Shown: piece after piece, positions 41,219 to 49,763 of the stretch | Position numbering within the stretch: position 1 is the stretch's first letter | Layout: every line of letters starts with the position of its first letter | The notes under the pieces: model-generated | What the model saw: only the letters and a program-made list of their open reading frames with translations | Told to the model about the DNA's origin: nothing | Database searches by the model: none | Program-made: the position numbers and the translations under genes | Assembly: GCA_050012855.1 (NCBI GenBank) | Contig: JBEKGJ010000006.1 | Coordinates: 52,644-116,643 of the forward strand | Reading direction: 5' to 3' | DNA from: JAJXZJ01 sp050012855 | GTDB taxonomy: Bacteria > Verrucomicrobiota > Verrucomicrobiia > Limisphaerales > J093 | Length of the DNA stretch: 64,000 nt

Positions 41219-42922
41219 ATGGCCGACCTCTCCGCTCAACCCCTTCTCGCCCTCCTCCGCGAACGGGGGATGATTGACGACATGCAGATCGAGGAGGTCG
41301 TCGCCGAACACACCCGCAGCGGCCGGCCGGTCAACCAAATCCTCGTTGATTACGGCCTGATCGACAGCGACACCCAACTCCAGATCATGGCTGAGCACCT
41401 CGGCTCCGAGGTGGTCCAGATCAACGAACTGGACCTGACGCCCGAGGTGATCGCAGCCATCCCGGCGTCACTTGCCCGCAGCGTCCAGTGCCTGCCGGTC
41501 GGGTTCAACGGCAACACCGTCCGCGTCGCGCTGGTGGACCCGATGAATCCGTCGGTGATCGATGAGATTGGGTTCGGCAGCGGCAGGGACATCCAGGTGG
41601 TCGTGGCCGACCCACAGCAGGTCGAGAAGTTCATTCAGAAATTTTACGCCGCGGAATCGGGCGGGGTCGGTGACCTGTTGCAGCAGCTCGGGGCGGACGA
41701 GGACTTCGCCCGCGAGATGGCCGAGGTTTCCGCCGGTGGGACGATTGACATCAACACTCTGGCCAACGAGGCGCCCATCATCAAGTTCGTGAACCTCGTC
41801 CTGTTCCAGGCTGTGCAGGACCGGGCGAGCGACATCCATTTCGAGCCCTTCGAGGACGAATTCAAGATTCGTTACCGGGTGGATGGCGCGCTTTACGAAA
41901 TGTCGCCGCCGCCCAAGCATCTGGCCCTGCCGGTGATCTCCCGCCTCAAGGTCATGGCCAATCTCGATATTTCCGAGCGCCGTCTGCCGCAGGACGGCCG
42001 CATCTCGGTCATGATCGCCGGCCGCGAGGTGGACCTGCGTGTCTCCACCCTCCCCACGCAGTTCGGTGAATCGGTCGTGTTGCGCGTGCTCGACCGCTCC
42101 GCCCTCCAGCTCGAGATCGAAAACCTCGGCTTCCCGAAGTTCATCTACGACCTCGTGGTCGAGCTGATCCAGCAGCCCAACGGCATTTTCGTCGTCACCG
42201 GGCCGACCGGTTGCGGCAAGACGACCACGCTTTACTCGTGCCTCCGCCGCGTGAACACGATTGACTCGAAGCTGCTCACGGTGGAAGACCCGGTCGAGTT
42301 CGACATCGAGGGCATCATGCAGGTGCCCGTCAACGAGGGGCTGGGGATGACCTTCGCGCGCGCCCTGCGTTCGTTTTTGCGCCAGGACCCGGACATCATC
42401 ATGCTGGGGGAAATGCGCGACCTTGAAACCTCCCAGGTGGCCATCCAGGCATCGTTGACCGGCCACTTGGTGCTGACCACGCTGCACACCAACGACGCCC
42501 CCGGCGCGGTCACGCGCCTCGTGGATATGGGTGTGGAACCCTTCCTGATTTCCTCGACGATGCTGGCGGTGCTGGCGCAACGGCTTGTCCGCACCACCTG
42601 CAAACGCTGCCGGACACCCTTCGAGCCCACCGAGTCTCAACTGGCCCAGCTCAACCTCTCCCCGCACGACGTGGGCGACAAGGTCTTCTACTACGGACGC
42701 GGCTGCAAGGAGTGCAACGACACCGGCTACCACGGCCGGAAGGGCATCTTCGAATTGCTGCCGATCTCGGACCCCGTCCGGGTGCTCATCAATGAGCGCG
42801 CCCCCACCGTGGTCATCCGCCAGAAGGCCGTCGAGCACGGGATGGTGCCGCTGCGGGACGATGGCCTGCGCTGCATTTTCGACGGGGACACGACGATCGA
42901 GGAAGTTTTGCGTTACACCTAG
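41219..42922 (+). CDS. Type II secretion/type IV pilus assembly ATPase (GspE/PilB), copy 2
   Basis: 567 residues. Same order as copy 1: MshEN-like N-terminus (ALLRERGMIDDMQIEEVV, then MAEHLGSEVVQINEL), DIHFEPFEDEFKIRYRVDGAL, Walker A GPTGCGKT at 328-335 (Cys in place of the usual Ser), VEDPVEF, DIIMLGEMRDLETSQVA, HLVLTTLHTNDAPGA, and CKRC...CKEC. It is clearly a paralogue of the gene at 38278, with the pilT gene between them. The downstream PilC-like gene has a strong AGGAGGAG ribosome site overlapping this stop. Confidence 0.93.
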   Translation: MADLSAQPLLALLRERGMIDDMQIEEVVAEHTRSGRPVNQILVDYGLIDSDTQLQIMAEHLGSEVVQINELDLTPEVIAAIPASLARSVQCLPVGFNGNTVRVALVDPMNPSVIDEIGFGSGRDIQVVVADPQQVEKFIQKFYAAESGGVGDLLQQLGADEDFAREMAEVSAGGTIDINTLANEAPIIKFVNLVLFQAVQDRASDIHFEPFEDEFKIRYRVDGALYEMSPPPKHLALPVISRLKVMANLDISERRLPQDGRISVMIAGREVDLRVSTLPTQFGESVVLRVLDRSALQLEIENLGFPKFIYDLVVELIQQPNGIFVVTGPTGCGKTTTLYSCLRRVNTIDSKLLTVEDPVEFDIEGIMQVPVNEGLGMTFARALRSFLRQDPDIIMLGEMRDLETSQVAIQASLTGHLVLTTLHTNDAPGAVTRLVDMGVEPFLISSTMLAVLAQRLVRTTCKRCRTPFEPTESQLAQLNLSPHDVGDKVFYYGRGCKECNDTGYHGRKGIFELLPISDPVRVLINERAPTVVIRQKAVEHGMVPLRDDGLRCIFDGDTTIEEVLRYT

Positions 42923-42934
42923 GAGGAGTTGCTT

Positions 42935-44323
42935 ATGCCGAAGTTCAACTACGTGGCCATGGATTCCCGTGGCAAGGAAACGAAGGGGACGCTCGAAGTC
43001 ACCAGCCAGAACGAGGCCATCAGCCGGTTGAAGGAAATGGGCTTCTTCCCGACCAAGGTGGTCGAAGCGGAGAAGGTCAAGGAAAAGCCGGCCAAAAAGG
43101 CCAAGGGCAAGGGGACGCCCGCCCCGGGCGAACGGAAGCGGTCCAAGAGCATCAACATCAAGATCCCCTTCCTCGGCGGCAAGGTGAAACCCAAGGTCAT
43201 GTGCGCCTTCACCCGCCAGTTGGCGACCCTCGTGGACGCCGGCCTGCCGCTGCTGCGGGGCATGCGGGTGCTCGAGCGACAGGAGAACAACCCGGTGCTG
43301 CGCGAGGTCATCGGTGAAATCGGCACGGCCATCGAAGGTGGCAGCACCTTCTCTGAGGCCCTGGCCCAGCATCCCAAGATCTTCAACCGGCTTTACATCA
43401 ACATGGTCAAGGCGGGCGAGCTGGGTGGCGTGCTCGAGGTGGTCTTGAACCGCCTGGCCGAGTTCATGGAGAAGGCCGAAAAGATCAAGGGCAAGGTCAA
43501 GGCCGCCATGTTTTACCCGGCGGCGGTGCTCATTGTTGCGACCGTCATTCTCGGCGTGCTGATGGTGTTCGTGGTGCCGCGCTTCGAGCTCATCTTCAAA
43601 GACATGCTCGAGGGCAAGCCGTTGCCGGGATTCACCCTGATGGTCCTCCAGATCGCCAACATCATCAAAAGCAAGACCATCCTGATTGGCGACGAACGCC
43701 CGGCCTGGATCGTTTCCTCGATCCCTGACTGGATGCCCGTTCCCGGGCCGGTGATCTTCGGCGTGATCACTTTTGTCATCGTCCTGAAACTCCTCTTGAA
43801 GACGAAGAAGGGCCGGTGGGTGTTCGACAAGTTCAAACTCAACATGCCCGTGCTGGGACCAGTCATCACCAAGGTGGCCATCGCCCGGTTCTCCCGCACC
43901 TTGGGGACACTCGTGAGCAGCGGTGTGCCGATCCTCCAGGCGCTCATGATCGTCAAGGAAACCAGCGGCAACGTCATCGTCAGCGATGCCGTCTCCAAGG
44001 TCCATGAAAGCGTCAAGGAGGGCGAAACCATCACGGCCCCGCTCGATGCCTCGAACGTGTTTCCTCCCATGGTCATCAGCATGGTGGACGTCGGCGAGCA
44101 GACCGGCGCCCTGCCGGAGATGTTGATGAAGATCGCGGACACCTACGAGGACGAGGTGGACAACGCCGTCTCGGCCATGACCTCGCTGCTCGAACCGATC
44201 ATGATCGTCTTCCTGGCCGTGATCGTGGGCAGCATCGTCATCGCGTTGTTCCTGCCGTTGATCACCTTGATCGAACAACTGGGTGGTGACGAGGGCGACA
44301 AGGCGAAGGGGCTCGCGGACTAA
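42935..44323 (+). CDS. Type II secretion/type IV pilus inner-membrane platform protein (GspF/PilC)
   Basis: 462 residues from ATG 42935; an AGGAGGAG Shine-Dalgarno is at 42921-42928. MPKFNYVAMDSRGKETKGTLEV opens a short N-terminal domain, then a Lys/Pro-rich linker, then two GspF repeats: FTRQLATLVDAGLPLLRGMRVLERQ and FSRTLGTLVSSGVPILQALMIVKE, each followed by membrane helices. Three to four TM segments in all. It anchors the ATPases beneath the pseudopilus. The linker (about 48-80, KEKPAKKAKGKGTPAPGERK) is longer than usual. Last gene of the ATPase operon; a hairpin follows. Confidence 0.94.
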   Translation: MPKFNYVAMDSRGKETKGTLEVTSQNEAISRLKEMGFFPTKVVEAEKVKEKPAKKAKGKGTPAPGERKRSKSINIKIPFLGGKVKPKVMCAFTRQLATLVDAGLPLLRGMRVLERQENNPVLREVIGEIGTAIEGGSTFSEALAQHPKIFNRLYINMVKAGELGGVLEVVLNRLAEFMEKAEKIKGKVKAAMFYPAAVLIVATVILGVLMVFVVPRFELIFKDMLEGKPLPGFTLMVLQIANIIKSKTILIGDERPAWIVSSIPDWMPVPGPVIFGVITFVIVLKLLLKTKKGRWVFDKFKLNMPVLGPVITKVAIARFSRTLGTLVSSGVPILQALMIVKETSGNVIVSDAVSKVHESVKEGETITAPLDASNVFPPMVISMVDVGEQTGALPEMLMKIADTYEDEVDNAVSAMTSLLEPIMIVFLAVIVGSIVIALFLPLITLIEQLGGDEGDKAKGLAD

Positions 44324-44347
44324 CCCCGCGCCGGTGCTTTAAATTAA

Positions 44348-44375
44348 CCGCCACCGGCTCCCGGGCCGGTGGCGG
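44348..44375 (+). terminator. Strong hairpin after the pilC-like gene
   Basis: A perfect 10-bp stem CCGCCACCGG (44348-44357)/CCGGTGGCGG (44366-44375) with an 8-nt loop, 24 bp after the stop. There is no long T run behind it, so termination may be weak or factor-assisted. Confidence 0.55.
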
Positions 44376-44423
44376 TCGGCCCCCATCTAAAAGGGTTCTT
44401 ACAATTGACAACCGGAGGAGGCG

Positions 44424-44624
44424 TCACACCACTGGCCCTGGCACCGCGCTGCCCCAGTTGAGCACTGTCACGGTGTATCGCTGACGGTAGCTGGTGTGCG
44501 TCTTGTTCAGGGACAACCGCTTCAATCCCCCCGCGGTGACTTCGGTCAAGAGTTCGTTGGCGTCGTTGTCGGCCAAGGCGAAGCGGACGAGACTGAGGAT
44601 TTCATTGCCCCAAGCCCCATCCAA
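44424..44624 (-). pseudogene. Unclassified C-terminal protein fragment
   Basis: A minus-strand frame of 66 codons ends at 44424 with LTEVTAGGLKRLSLNKT, HTSYRQRYTVTVLNWGSA and VPGPVV. The composition looks like the end of a secreted beta-rich domain, and the start is only a TTG or ATG inside the frame. There is no signal peptide and no longer upstream frame, so it is read as a remnant. The adjoining 44625-44669 holds nothing supported. Confidence 0.3.
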
Positions 44625-44669
44625 GCAGCCAATGATTGTCGATTGTGAGAACCGACCCCTTCACAGAAA

Positions 44670-45629
44670 TCAGAAGTTCTCTTCTGAGCCAACCCAACGA
44701 ATAATTGATCGAGAGAACTTCTCAAAACCCGCAGCAACAACAATTGCTCCAACTGCTATTACAAGAAAACCGTTTAAAATAAAAACCCAACCAGAAGTGC
44801 TACCTGACTGCAATTCGGAAATGCCGATGTCCGCAAGATATTGACCGCCTAGCCCAATAGCTGCTACGGTGCCAGCGAAGAGTGCAATATTGAAAACAGA
44901 TCGTCTAAGCCTGATTTTGCTTGTTAGTTCAGCTATGTAATGATACATCTCTCGCTTAACAATTCGTGCTGTATATGTGGCAACAAGATGTCGATAGAAT
45001 GCCCTTCCATATTTTTCATCATCGTAGATTCCGTAAAACTGATCGTTGGCACCGAAAAACTCTTGACGAGTGTCCATTGGATCAATGAAAGCATTTGGGA
45101 AAACACCTTGCGTAACAGGGACCCGCCGTTCTTTGACGGGACCGAGAATATCGTAGGCTTTCTTGCTCGCAAAGCTTCGGAGGAGCATTCGTTTCGTTGA
45201 ATCAAATAGATTGTGGACATCCAACTTCCTTGAAGTTGTGCGAAGCCATTCATCATATTGGTTTCTTAAATCAGCGAGGGTGAGTATCCGACCTCTTGCG
45301 TCTTCGACAGTTGGTTTTGCTGAACGACCTTCAGGCCAAAGAATAGATTTTCCTTCCTCTGTAATAAAGCCATAGTCAGAGACAACAAGATCGTATTGTC
45401 CTGAACGTGACAATATATCAAGTTTCTCAAGTGTTCGCCTGTTGATTTGCCAAAAAGATGCTGTTCCAGGTTGAGGTTCCAATTCAATATCAAGGTAGTC
45501 AACTTGTGGTACGATCGTTATTCCGAAATCTGACGTTATTAGTCCCTTGATGATTTCGGCAAGACGCTTGTTCATTGCGAGATCATCATCAATAATCAAA
45601 ACACGAAATAGATAGTTAGAACTTTTCAT
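44670..45629 (-). CDS. Receiver-like protein with C-terminal two-TM domain (AT-rich, accessory)
   Basis: 319 residues from ATG 45629 with an AAAGGAC ribosome site. The N-terminus is receiver-like: VLIIDDDLAMNKRL with the acidic pair D14-D15 and YDLVVSDYGF with D85 in the phospho-acceptor position. An insert (WQINRRTLEKL) and a non-canonical K105 follow, so it may be a divergent receiver. The middle (about 130-235) has no recognised motif. Two membrane helices near 247-269 and 281-301 are preceded by a conserved-looking YHYIAELTSKIRLRRS segment, in the manner of SLATT-type effectors. Base composition is far more AT-rich than the neighbours, a mark of transfer. A GTTAGCC core lies 31 bp upstream of the start. 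Function unknown. Confidence 0.7.
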   Translation of the reverse strand: MKSSNYLFRVLIIDDDLAMNKRLAEIIKGLITSDFGITIVPQVDYLDIELEPQPGTASFWQINRRTLEKLDILSRSGQYDLVVSDYGFITEEGKSILWPEGRSAKPTVEDARGRILTLADLRNQYDEWLRTTSRKLDVHNLFDSTKRMLLRSFASKKAYDILGPVKERRVPVTQGVFPNAFIDPMDTRQEFFGANDQFYGIYDDEKYGRAFYRHLVATYTARIVKREMYHYIAELTSKIRLRRSVFNIALFAGTVAAIGLGGQYLADIGISELQSGSTSGWVFILNGFLVIAVGAIVVAAGFEKFSRSIIRWVGSEENF

Positions 45630-45660
45630 CGTGGTTGTCCTTTTCTTTGTGCCCGCTTGC

Positions 45661-45667
45661 GGCTAAC
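45661..45667 (-). other. Lone integron-type core site GTTAGCC
   Basis: On the minus strand, CGCCAGACGTTAGCCGC precedes the receiver-like gene by about 31 bp, the distance seen for cassette starts near 7040 and 8749. The bases before it (GGCGGTACTGCGTAACCACGCC, shown here only by position 45668-45689) form a short hairpin, but no RYYYAAC partner at attC distance was found. Confidence 0.35.
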
Positions 45668-46044
45668 GTCTGGCGTGGTTACGCAGTACCGCCACGGGAC
45701 ATTGCGAACGACAGCTTCAATACCTGCACCGTGGCGATATTGAGCCTGATAGGAATTTGCTTTTTACCGCGCCGTCGGTTTTTGACGCTGCGCGGGTGGG
45801 GGAGAATTGGTTTTCTCTCGCATTCACTTCGGTTCGCATACTCCCAGACGGAAACCAGGCGTCAAGCGTGAAGTTTCGGCGTTTTTCGACGTTTTTGGGC
45901 CATCGCGTGGCCGCTGGGGCGCGGTTTTGGCTCAACGCGCTGCCGACGTGGCACGCTGGGAGCGCGGCCGGAGGCGTTTCTGCCCTGGCCGAGCCGCGAA
46001 CGGGCGGCCACCGGGCAAAACGGCCGCGTTTGAGACCGCCATTC

Positions 46045-46221
46045 TCAATCCGTGAGCACGTTTTCGTGGTCGGGCATCGGGTCGACCTCGTCGCAAGGCT
46101 CGTGGGTGCAGGGCCTTGGAGCGCCCGGCGGGGAAACGCCGGCATGCGGGTCGTGCCAGGCCCCGAGGTGGCGCAGAATCTTCTCCGTGACGGGGTCGGT
46201 CCGTAGTATCGTGCTTTTTGC
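46045..46221 (-). pseudogene. Transposase-like C-terminal remnant
   Basis: Minus-strand frame ending at TGA 46047-46045 reads KSTILRTDPVTEKILRHLGA, a WHDPHAGVSPPGAPRPCTHE stretch and CDEVDPMPDHENVLTD. 'EKILRHLG' followed by a Pro-rich tail is reminiscent of the C-terminus of IS91-like and related transposases. No upstream part of such a gene is present. The surrounding gap (45668-46389) has no supported gene. Confidence 0.35.
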
Positions 46222-46389
46222 GACTGAGGTCTTGATTTTGGCATGTTGCCACGGACCGGGCTGCGTGTCGCGGACAGGTCAGGCCGGCTCAGAGGATCCC
46301 ATTTCAGTGCCCGTGCCCCGTGTCGGCCGCTCGATCTTGGGTTCAGGCCTCACGCTGTACCGGGATCCGCAGAATTCTCGCGCTTGCCC

Positions 46390-46453
46390 TTGACAAGTCG
46401 GCTCCCAACGTGTAAATACATTGTAATGACTTTGCATGGACGAATGATTTACA
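46390..46453 (+). promoter_or_regulatory. Promoter and palindromic operator of the toxin-antitoxin pair
   Basis: TTGACA (46390-46395), a 17-bp spacer and TAAATA (46413-46418) make a good sigma-70 promoter. TGTAAATACATT (46411-46422) and AATGATTTACA (46443-46453) are inverted arms covering the -10 and the start region, as expected for autoregulation by the antitoxin. Confidence 0.65.
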
Positions 46454-46465
46454 CCGGGATTGGTC

Positions 46466-46753
46466 ATGGACTTTGATTGGAACAATCCAGCCTTCGAGCT
46501 TGGGCAGCCGTTGAGTGCCCAAGACATCGAAGGATCGTTCGAGGATCCGTTTGCCGTGCGATTGCTGCCGGACTCGGCGCGGTTTGGAGTTCAGGCGCGC
46601 TTTTTCAACTTCGGGCGATCGGCTTCCGGCACCGGCATTTTCAGCCTCTATCGGGCGAATGGCCGGATGAACCGGGTCATCTTTGCGCGGCCCTTCACGC
46701 CCGAGGAGCAGTTCTTTTATCAGCGGAAAGTCACGCAGATGCTGGCACAATGA
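46466..46753 (+). CDS. brnT: BrnT-family toxin
   Basis: 95 residues from ATG 46466. MDFDWNNPAFELG matches the BrnT start ('F-x-W-D/N'), DIEGSFEDPFAVRLL the 'F-x-D-P' segment, and FFNFGRSASGTGIFSLYRAN plus RVIFARPFTPEEQFFYQRK the conserved beta-sheet and C-terminal helix. The family is a RelE-like ribonuclease toxin that blocks translation. The antitoxin gene follows 51 bp downstream, the usual toxin-first order. Confidence 0.75.
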   Translation: MDFDWNNPAFELGQPLSAQDIEGSFEDPFAVRLLPDSARFGVQARFFNFGRSASGTGIFSLYRANGRMNRVIFARPFTPEEQFFYQRKVTQMLAQ

Positions 46754-46804
46754 AGGAAACCTTCCATGACCCGCGACGATTGAACGCGGCCTGACTCCCG
46801 GCGT

Positions 46805-47116
46805 ATGAACGTGATTACAAGCTGGGACGAGGTGCCGCTGTTCGACCGCGAAGAGGCGGAGGCGGCCTACTGGGCGGAGACGCAGATTGACCTGCGGCTC
46901 ATGGAGGCGGCGGTCGCCGCCAGCACCGAGAGCGCCGAGTCGGTCACGATCACGCTGCGGATTGACCCGCGCATGCTCGCCCGGATCAAGCGCCTGGCCC
47001 GGTCGCGGTATCTCAATTACCAGAGCATGATCAAGCAATGGCTGAGCGAGCGGATGGAGCAGGAGATGTGGGACCGCGAGCGGCGGGATCCGCGCGACCA
47101 GCGCAATGTGGCATGA
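46805..47116 (+). CDS. brnA: BrnA/CopG-type antitoxin
   Basis: 103 residues. The N-terminus is acidic and binds toxin in the family (WDEVPLFDREEAEAAYWAET). The C-terminal ribbon-helix-helix is visible as SVTITLRIDPRMLARIKRLARSRYLNYQSMIKQWLSERM, a DNA-binding fold for repression of its own promoter. The inverted repeat at 46411-46453 is the likely operator. Confidence 0.75.
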   Translation: MNVITSWDEVPLFDREEAEAAYWAETQIDLRLMEAAVAASTESAESVTITLRIDPRMLARIKRLARSRYLNYQSMIKQWLSERMEQEMWDRERRDPRDQRNVA

Positions 47117-47144
47117 CGATTGCAGCAAAGCAGACCTGGCAACG

Positions 47145-47846
47145 ATGAACATGACGATCTTTCACTCCAACGACGGTGCCCCCGCAAGCGGGACGGCGTT
47201 CTCGTTGATTGAACTCCTCACGGTGATTTCGATCATCGGACTGCTCATGGCGCTGGGCGTCGGCATGGCCGGCGTCGCAGGCCGGAAAGGCAGGGAAGCC
47301 AACGTCCGGGCCGAACGCGACCAGCTCGTGACGGCCATCGAGGCCTATCACGTTGACTTCAACCAGTATCCGCCCGACAACAACAACGGCCTGACCAACG
47401 TCAATCCCGGCTTGAACCAGCTCTTTTACGAGCTCTCCGGCAGCTACTCCAGCAATCAAGGACGCTTTTACCAGCCGGCGGATCTCTCGGGAACGGTTAC
47501 GAGCACCGCCCTGACCGCCGCGTTCCGGACGCAGGGCATCGTGAACTCGGCGGTGGCTCCCGAGCGGCCCAAGTCCTATCTGAACAACTTGAAACCGAAG
47601 CAGCACGTCCTCCTGACCTTGACCGGCGGTTCGGTCGTGGATGTCCTGCGCGTCTCCGCCGTTGACTGGCCGTCGGCGTCCGTTGCTCGTTCGCCGTTGA
47701 ACGGACTGGTCAACTCCTCCCTGCTGGCCATCAATCCCTGGCAATACGTCTCGACGAAGCCGACCAACAATCCGTCGGGGTTTGATCTCTGGGCCATGCT
47801 TCCGTGGGGCAACACCAACCGCATCATCGGCAACTGGAAGGAATGA
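47145..47846 (+). CDS. Pseudopilin (GspG-like)
   Basis: 233 residues from ATG 47145. Class III signal with processing after A18 (SGTA|FSLIELL), Glu at +5 (E23), then a hydrophobic helix VISIIGLLMALGVGMAG. The globular part (ANVRAERDQLVTAIEAYHVDFNQYPPDNNNGLTN, and a PSGFDLWAMLP segment with GNTNRIIGNWKE) is like major pseudopilins of the type II secretion pathway. The processing site has Ala rather than Gly at -1. First of six secretion genes in series. Confidence 0.88.
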   Translation: MNMTIFHSNDGAPASGTAFSLIELLTVISIIGLLMALGVGMAGVAGRKGREANVRAERDQLVTAIEAYHVDFNQYPPDNNNGLTNVNPGLNQLFYELSGSYSSNQGRFYQPADLSGTVTSTALTAAFRTQGIVNSAVAPERPKSYLNNLKPKQHVLLTLTGGSVVDVLRVSAVDWPSASVARSPLNGLVNSSLLAINPWQYVSTKPTNNPSGFDLWAMLPWGNTNRIIGNWKE

Positions 47847-48016
47847 TTATGACCCGTTCCCTCGTTTTCCCTGAGCCCCAGCGCCTGCCCGTGGCCTGGC
47901 AGCCGGCCATTTGGTGGCCGCGGCTCAACCGCCCGTCCCGTTCCGGCTGCCGCGCCCTGCGTCGTGCCACCCCGTTTTTGAACTGCCCGGCCGCCACCCT
48001 GAAACCGTCTCTCTTT

Positions 48017-48868
48017 ATGAACCGAGTCCAACCCAATTCCACGACCCTACGTCAGCGGGGCTTCACGCTCATCGAGTTGCTGACCGTGATCTCCATCATC
48101 GGCATTCTTGCGGGGTTGTTGATGCCCGCCATCTCCGCCGCCAAGACCAAGGCCCTAGTCGCCGTGGCGAAACAGGAAATGACCACCATCGTCGGCGCCG
48201 TCAATTCTTATCAGGCCGCCTACGGCCGGATGCCGGCCTCGGCCAACGCCCGGGCTTCCCTGAGCGACGCCGCGCCCGATTTCACCTGGGGCACAGTGCA
48301 GAATTCCGGCAAGGGGCTGGCGCCGACGCTGCTGAATCAGCGTGGTAGCGCGCCGTTCGTGGGCAATTTGGCATCGGGTAGCTGGCAGGCCAACAACTCC
48401 GAGCTGGTTACCATCCTCAATGACATCATTGTGGACCTGCAAGGCAACCCGACCGCCAACTACAACCACAACCTCAATCCACAGCAGACCAAATTCCTCG
48501 ACGGCTTCAAGAGCGTGAACTGGTTGCGGAATCCCAGCGGCGCCGGCGCGGGCATCGGCAAGCCCCGGGGCATCGGCCCGGACAATGTCCTGCGCGATCC
48601 GTGGGGCGATCCCTACATCATCAGCCTGGATTTGAATTACGACGGCAAATGCCGGGATGCATTCTACTGTCAGGCGGCGGTTTCCCGGCAGCCCAACAGC
48701 GGCACGCTGGGCTACAACGGCCTACGCCAGTCGGTTCCGGCCAATCCCAACAGTTACGAGTCTTCCACCCCGGTCATGGTTTGGTCCCTGGGGCCGGATG
48801 GTCAGGCCAGCACGGGCCTCTCGGCAAACGTGGGCGTCAACAAGGACAACATCCTGAGCTGGAAATAG
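48017..48868 (+). CDS. Pseudopilin (GspG-like), second copy
   Basis: 283 residues from ATG 48017 (MNRVQPNSTTLRQRG|FTLIELL), cleavage after G15 and Glu at E20. A longer frame begins at ATG 47849 next to the previous stop but would put the pilin motif 70 residues in, so it is rejected. The globular part contains SAAKTKALVAVAKQEMTTIVGAVNSYQAAYGRMPASA and PWGDPYIISLDLNYDGKC, the conserved calcium-site-like end of GspG. A paralogue of the preceding gene. Confidence 0.88.
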   Translation: MNRVQPNSTTLRQRGFTLIELLTVISIIGILAGLLMPAISAAKTKALVAVAKQEMTTIVGAVNSYQAAYGRMPASANARASLSDAAPDFTWGTVQNSGKGLAPTLLNQRGSAPFVGNLASGSWQANNSELVTILNDIIVDLQGNPTANYNHNLNPQQTKFLDGFKSVNWLRNPSGAGAGIGKPRGIGPDNVLRDPWGDPYIISLDLNYDGKCRDAFYCQAAVSRQPNSGTLGYNGLRQSVPANPNSYESSTPVMVWSLGPDGQASTGLSANVGVNKDNILSWK

Positions 48869-48878
48869 GGAGGCGATC

Positions 48879-49763
48879 ATGCGAACCGCGAACACACGCG
48901 ACCCGATGAGGCGAACGCAGGCGACGGCCGGCGGTGCGTTCCGGCGCGGTCAGGCGGCGGTTCGAGGCGGGCTCGCCCCCCGGCGGCGGGCGTTCACGCT
49001 GATGGAGTTGTTGGTGGTCATCGGCATCATGGGCATCCTGGCCTCCATCGCTGTGCCGTCAATCCGGAGCATGATGGCGAGCAACACGATCTCCTCGGGC
49101 AGCCGGCAGATTCTGGATGACCTCGCTTACGCCCGGCGACTGGCGATCAGCGGTCGTCGGGTTGTCTATGTGGTGTTCGCGACGCCGGGGGGCGTAACCC
49201 CGCGGCAGTTCGCCAACATCCGGCAGGCCACGACCCTTTCGGCCGACCAGATTCGCCGCCAGCTCCAGCAGTTGACCAATCTGGTAAACGGCCAGTTCAC
49301 GGCCTATGCCCTGTTCGCGCGCCACGTGGTGGGGGATCAACCCGGCCAGCAGACCTGGCGGTATCTCACCGACTGGAAGCAACTGCCCGAGGGCATGTTT
49401 TTCACGACGAACAAATTCATTGATCTCGGCAGCGACAAGGCGTGGCTGGCGGTGGCCAACGTCCAACCGGACACGAACCGGCCGCTGCCCTACGCGTTGT
49501 TTCCTTTTCCGGCCACCACCAGCCCGACCGCGCGCGTTCCCTATATCGCGTTCGACTCGAGCGGCCGGGCCTTCTACGAAAACGGCCTCACCCCGCTTCG
49601 GCCGGGCGAATCGGTTTCGCTCTCCCGCGGCAGCATCTTTTACACCCGTGACAACCTGGGCCGCTACACCGTGGGCAGCCCCCCGGACATCGTGGCGACC
49701 GCCACCAACAAACTGCTGGTGCGGATCAACTGGCTGACGGGTCGTGCGGCCATGCAACAATGA
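48879..49763 (+). CDS. Pseudopilin (GspH-like)
   Basis: 294 residues, with a GGGAGG ribosome site before ATG 48879. An unusually long basic leader (37 residues) ends at A38|FTLMELLVVIGIMGILASIAVPS, Glu at E43. SGSRQILDDLAYARRLAISGRRVVYVVF is the GspH-type beta/alpha start. Long leader could reflect a different start, but no better one is present. Stop overlaps the next gene's start by 4 bp (ATGA). Confidence 0.85.
   Translation: MRTANTRDPMRRTQATAGGAFRRGQAAVRGGLAPRRRAFTLMELLVVIGIMGILASIAVPSIRSMMASNTISSGSRQILDDLAYARRLAISGRRVVYVVFATPGGVTPRQFANIRQATTLSADQIRRQLQQLTNLVNGQFTAYALFARHVVGDQPGQQTWRYLTDWKQLPEGMFFTTNKFIDLGSDKAWLAVANVQPDTNRPLPYALFPFPATTSPTARVPYIAFDSSGRAFYENGLTPLRPGESVSLSRGSIFYTRDNLGRYTVGSPPDIVATATNKLLVRINWLTGRAAMQQ

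Noticed and set aside
41468..44278. 936-codon minus-strand frame under the GspE and PilC genes
   Set aside because: His/Asp/Arg-rich translation typical of an antisense shadow; the plus-strand genes have all family motifs.
45757..46206. 149-codon plus-strand frame in the accessory patch
   Set aside because: Composition changes abruptly, no motif, no ribosome site, and it opposes the transposase-like remnant.
47849..48016. Upstream start for the second GspG-like pseudopilin
   Set aside because: Would give a 71-residue leader before the pilin motif; ATG 48017 gives a normal 15-residue leader.
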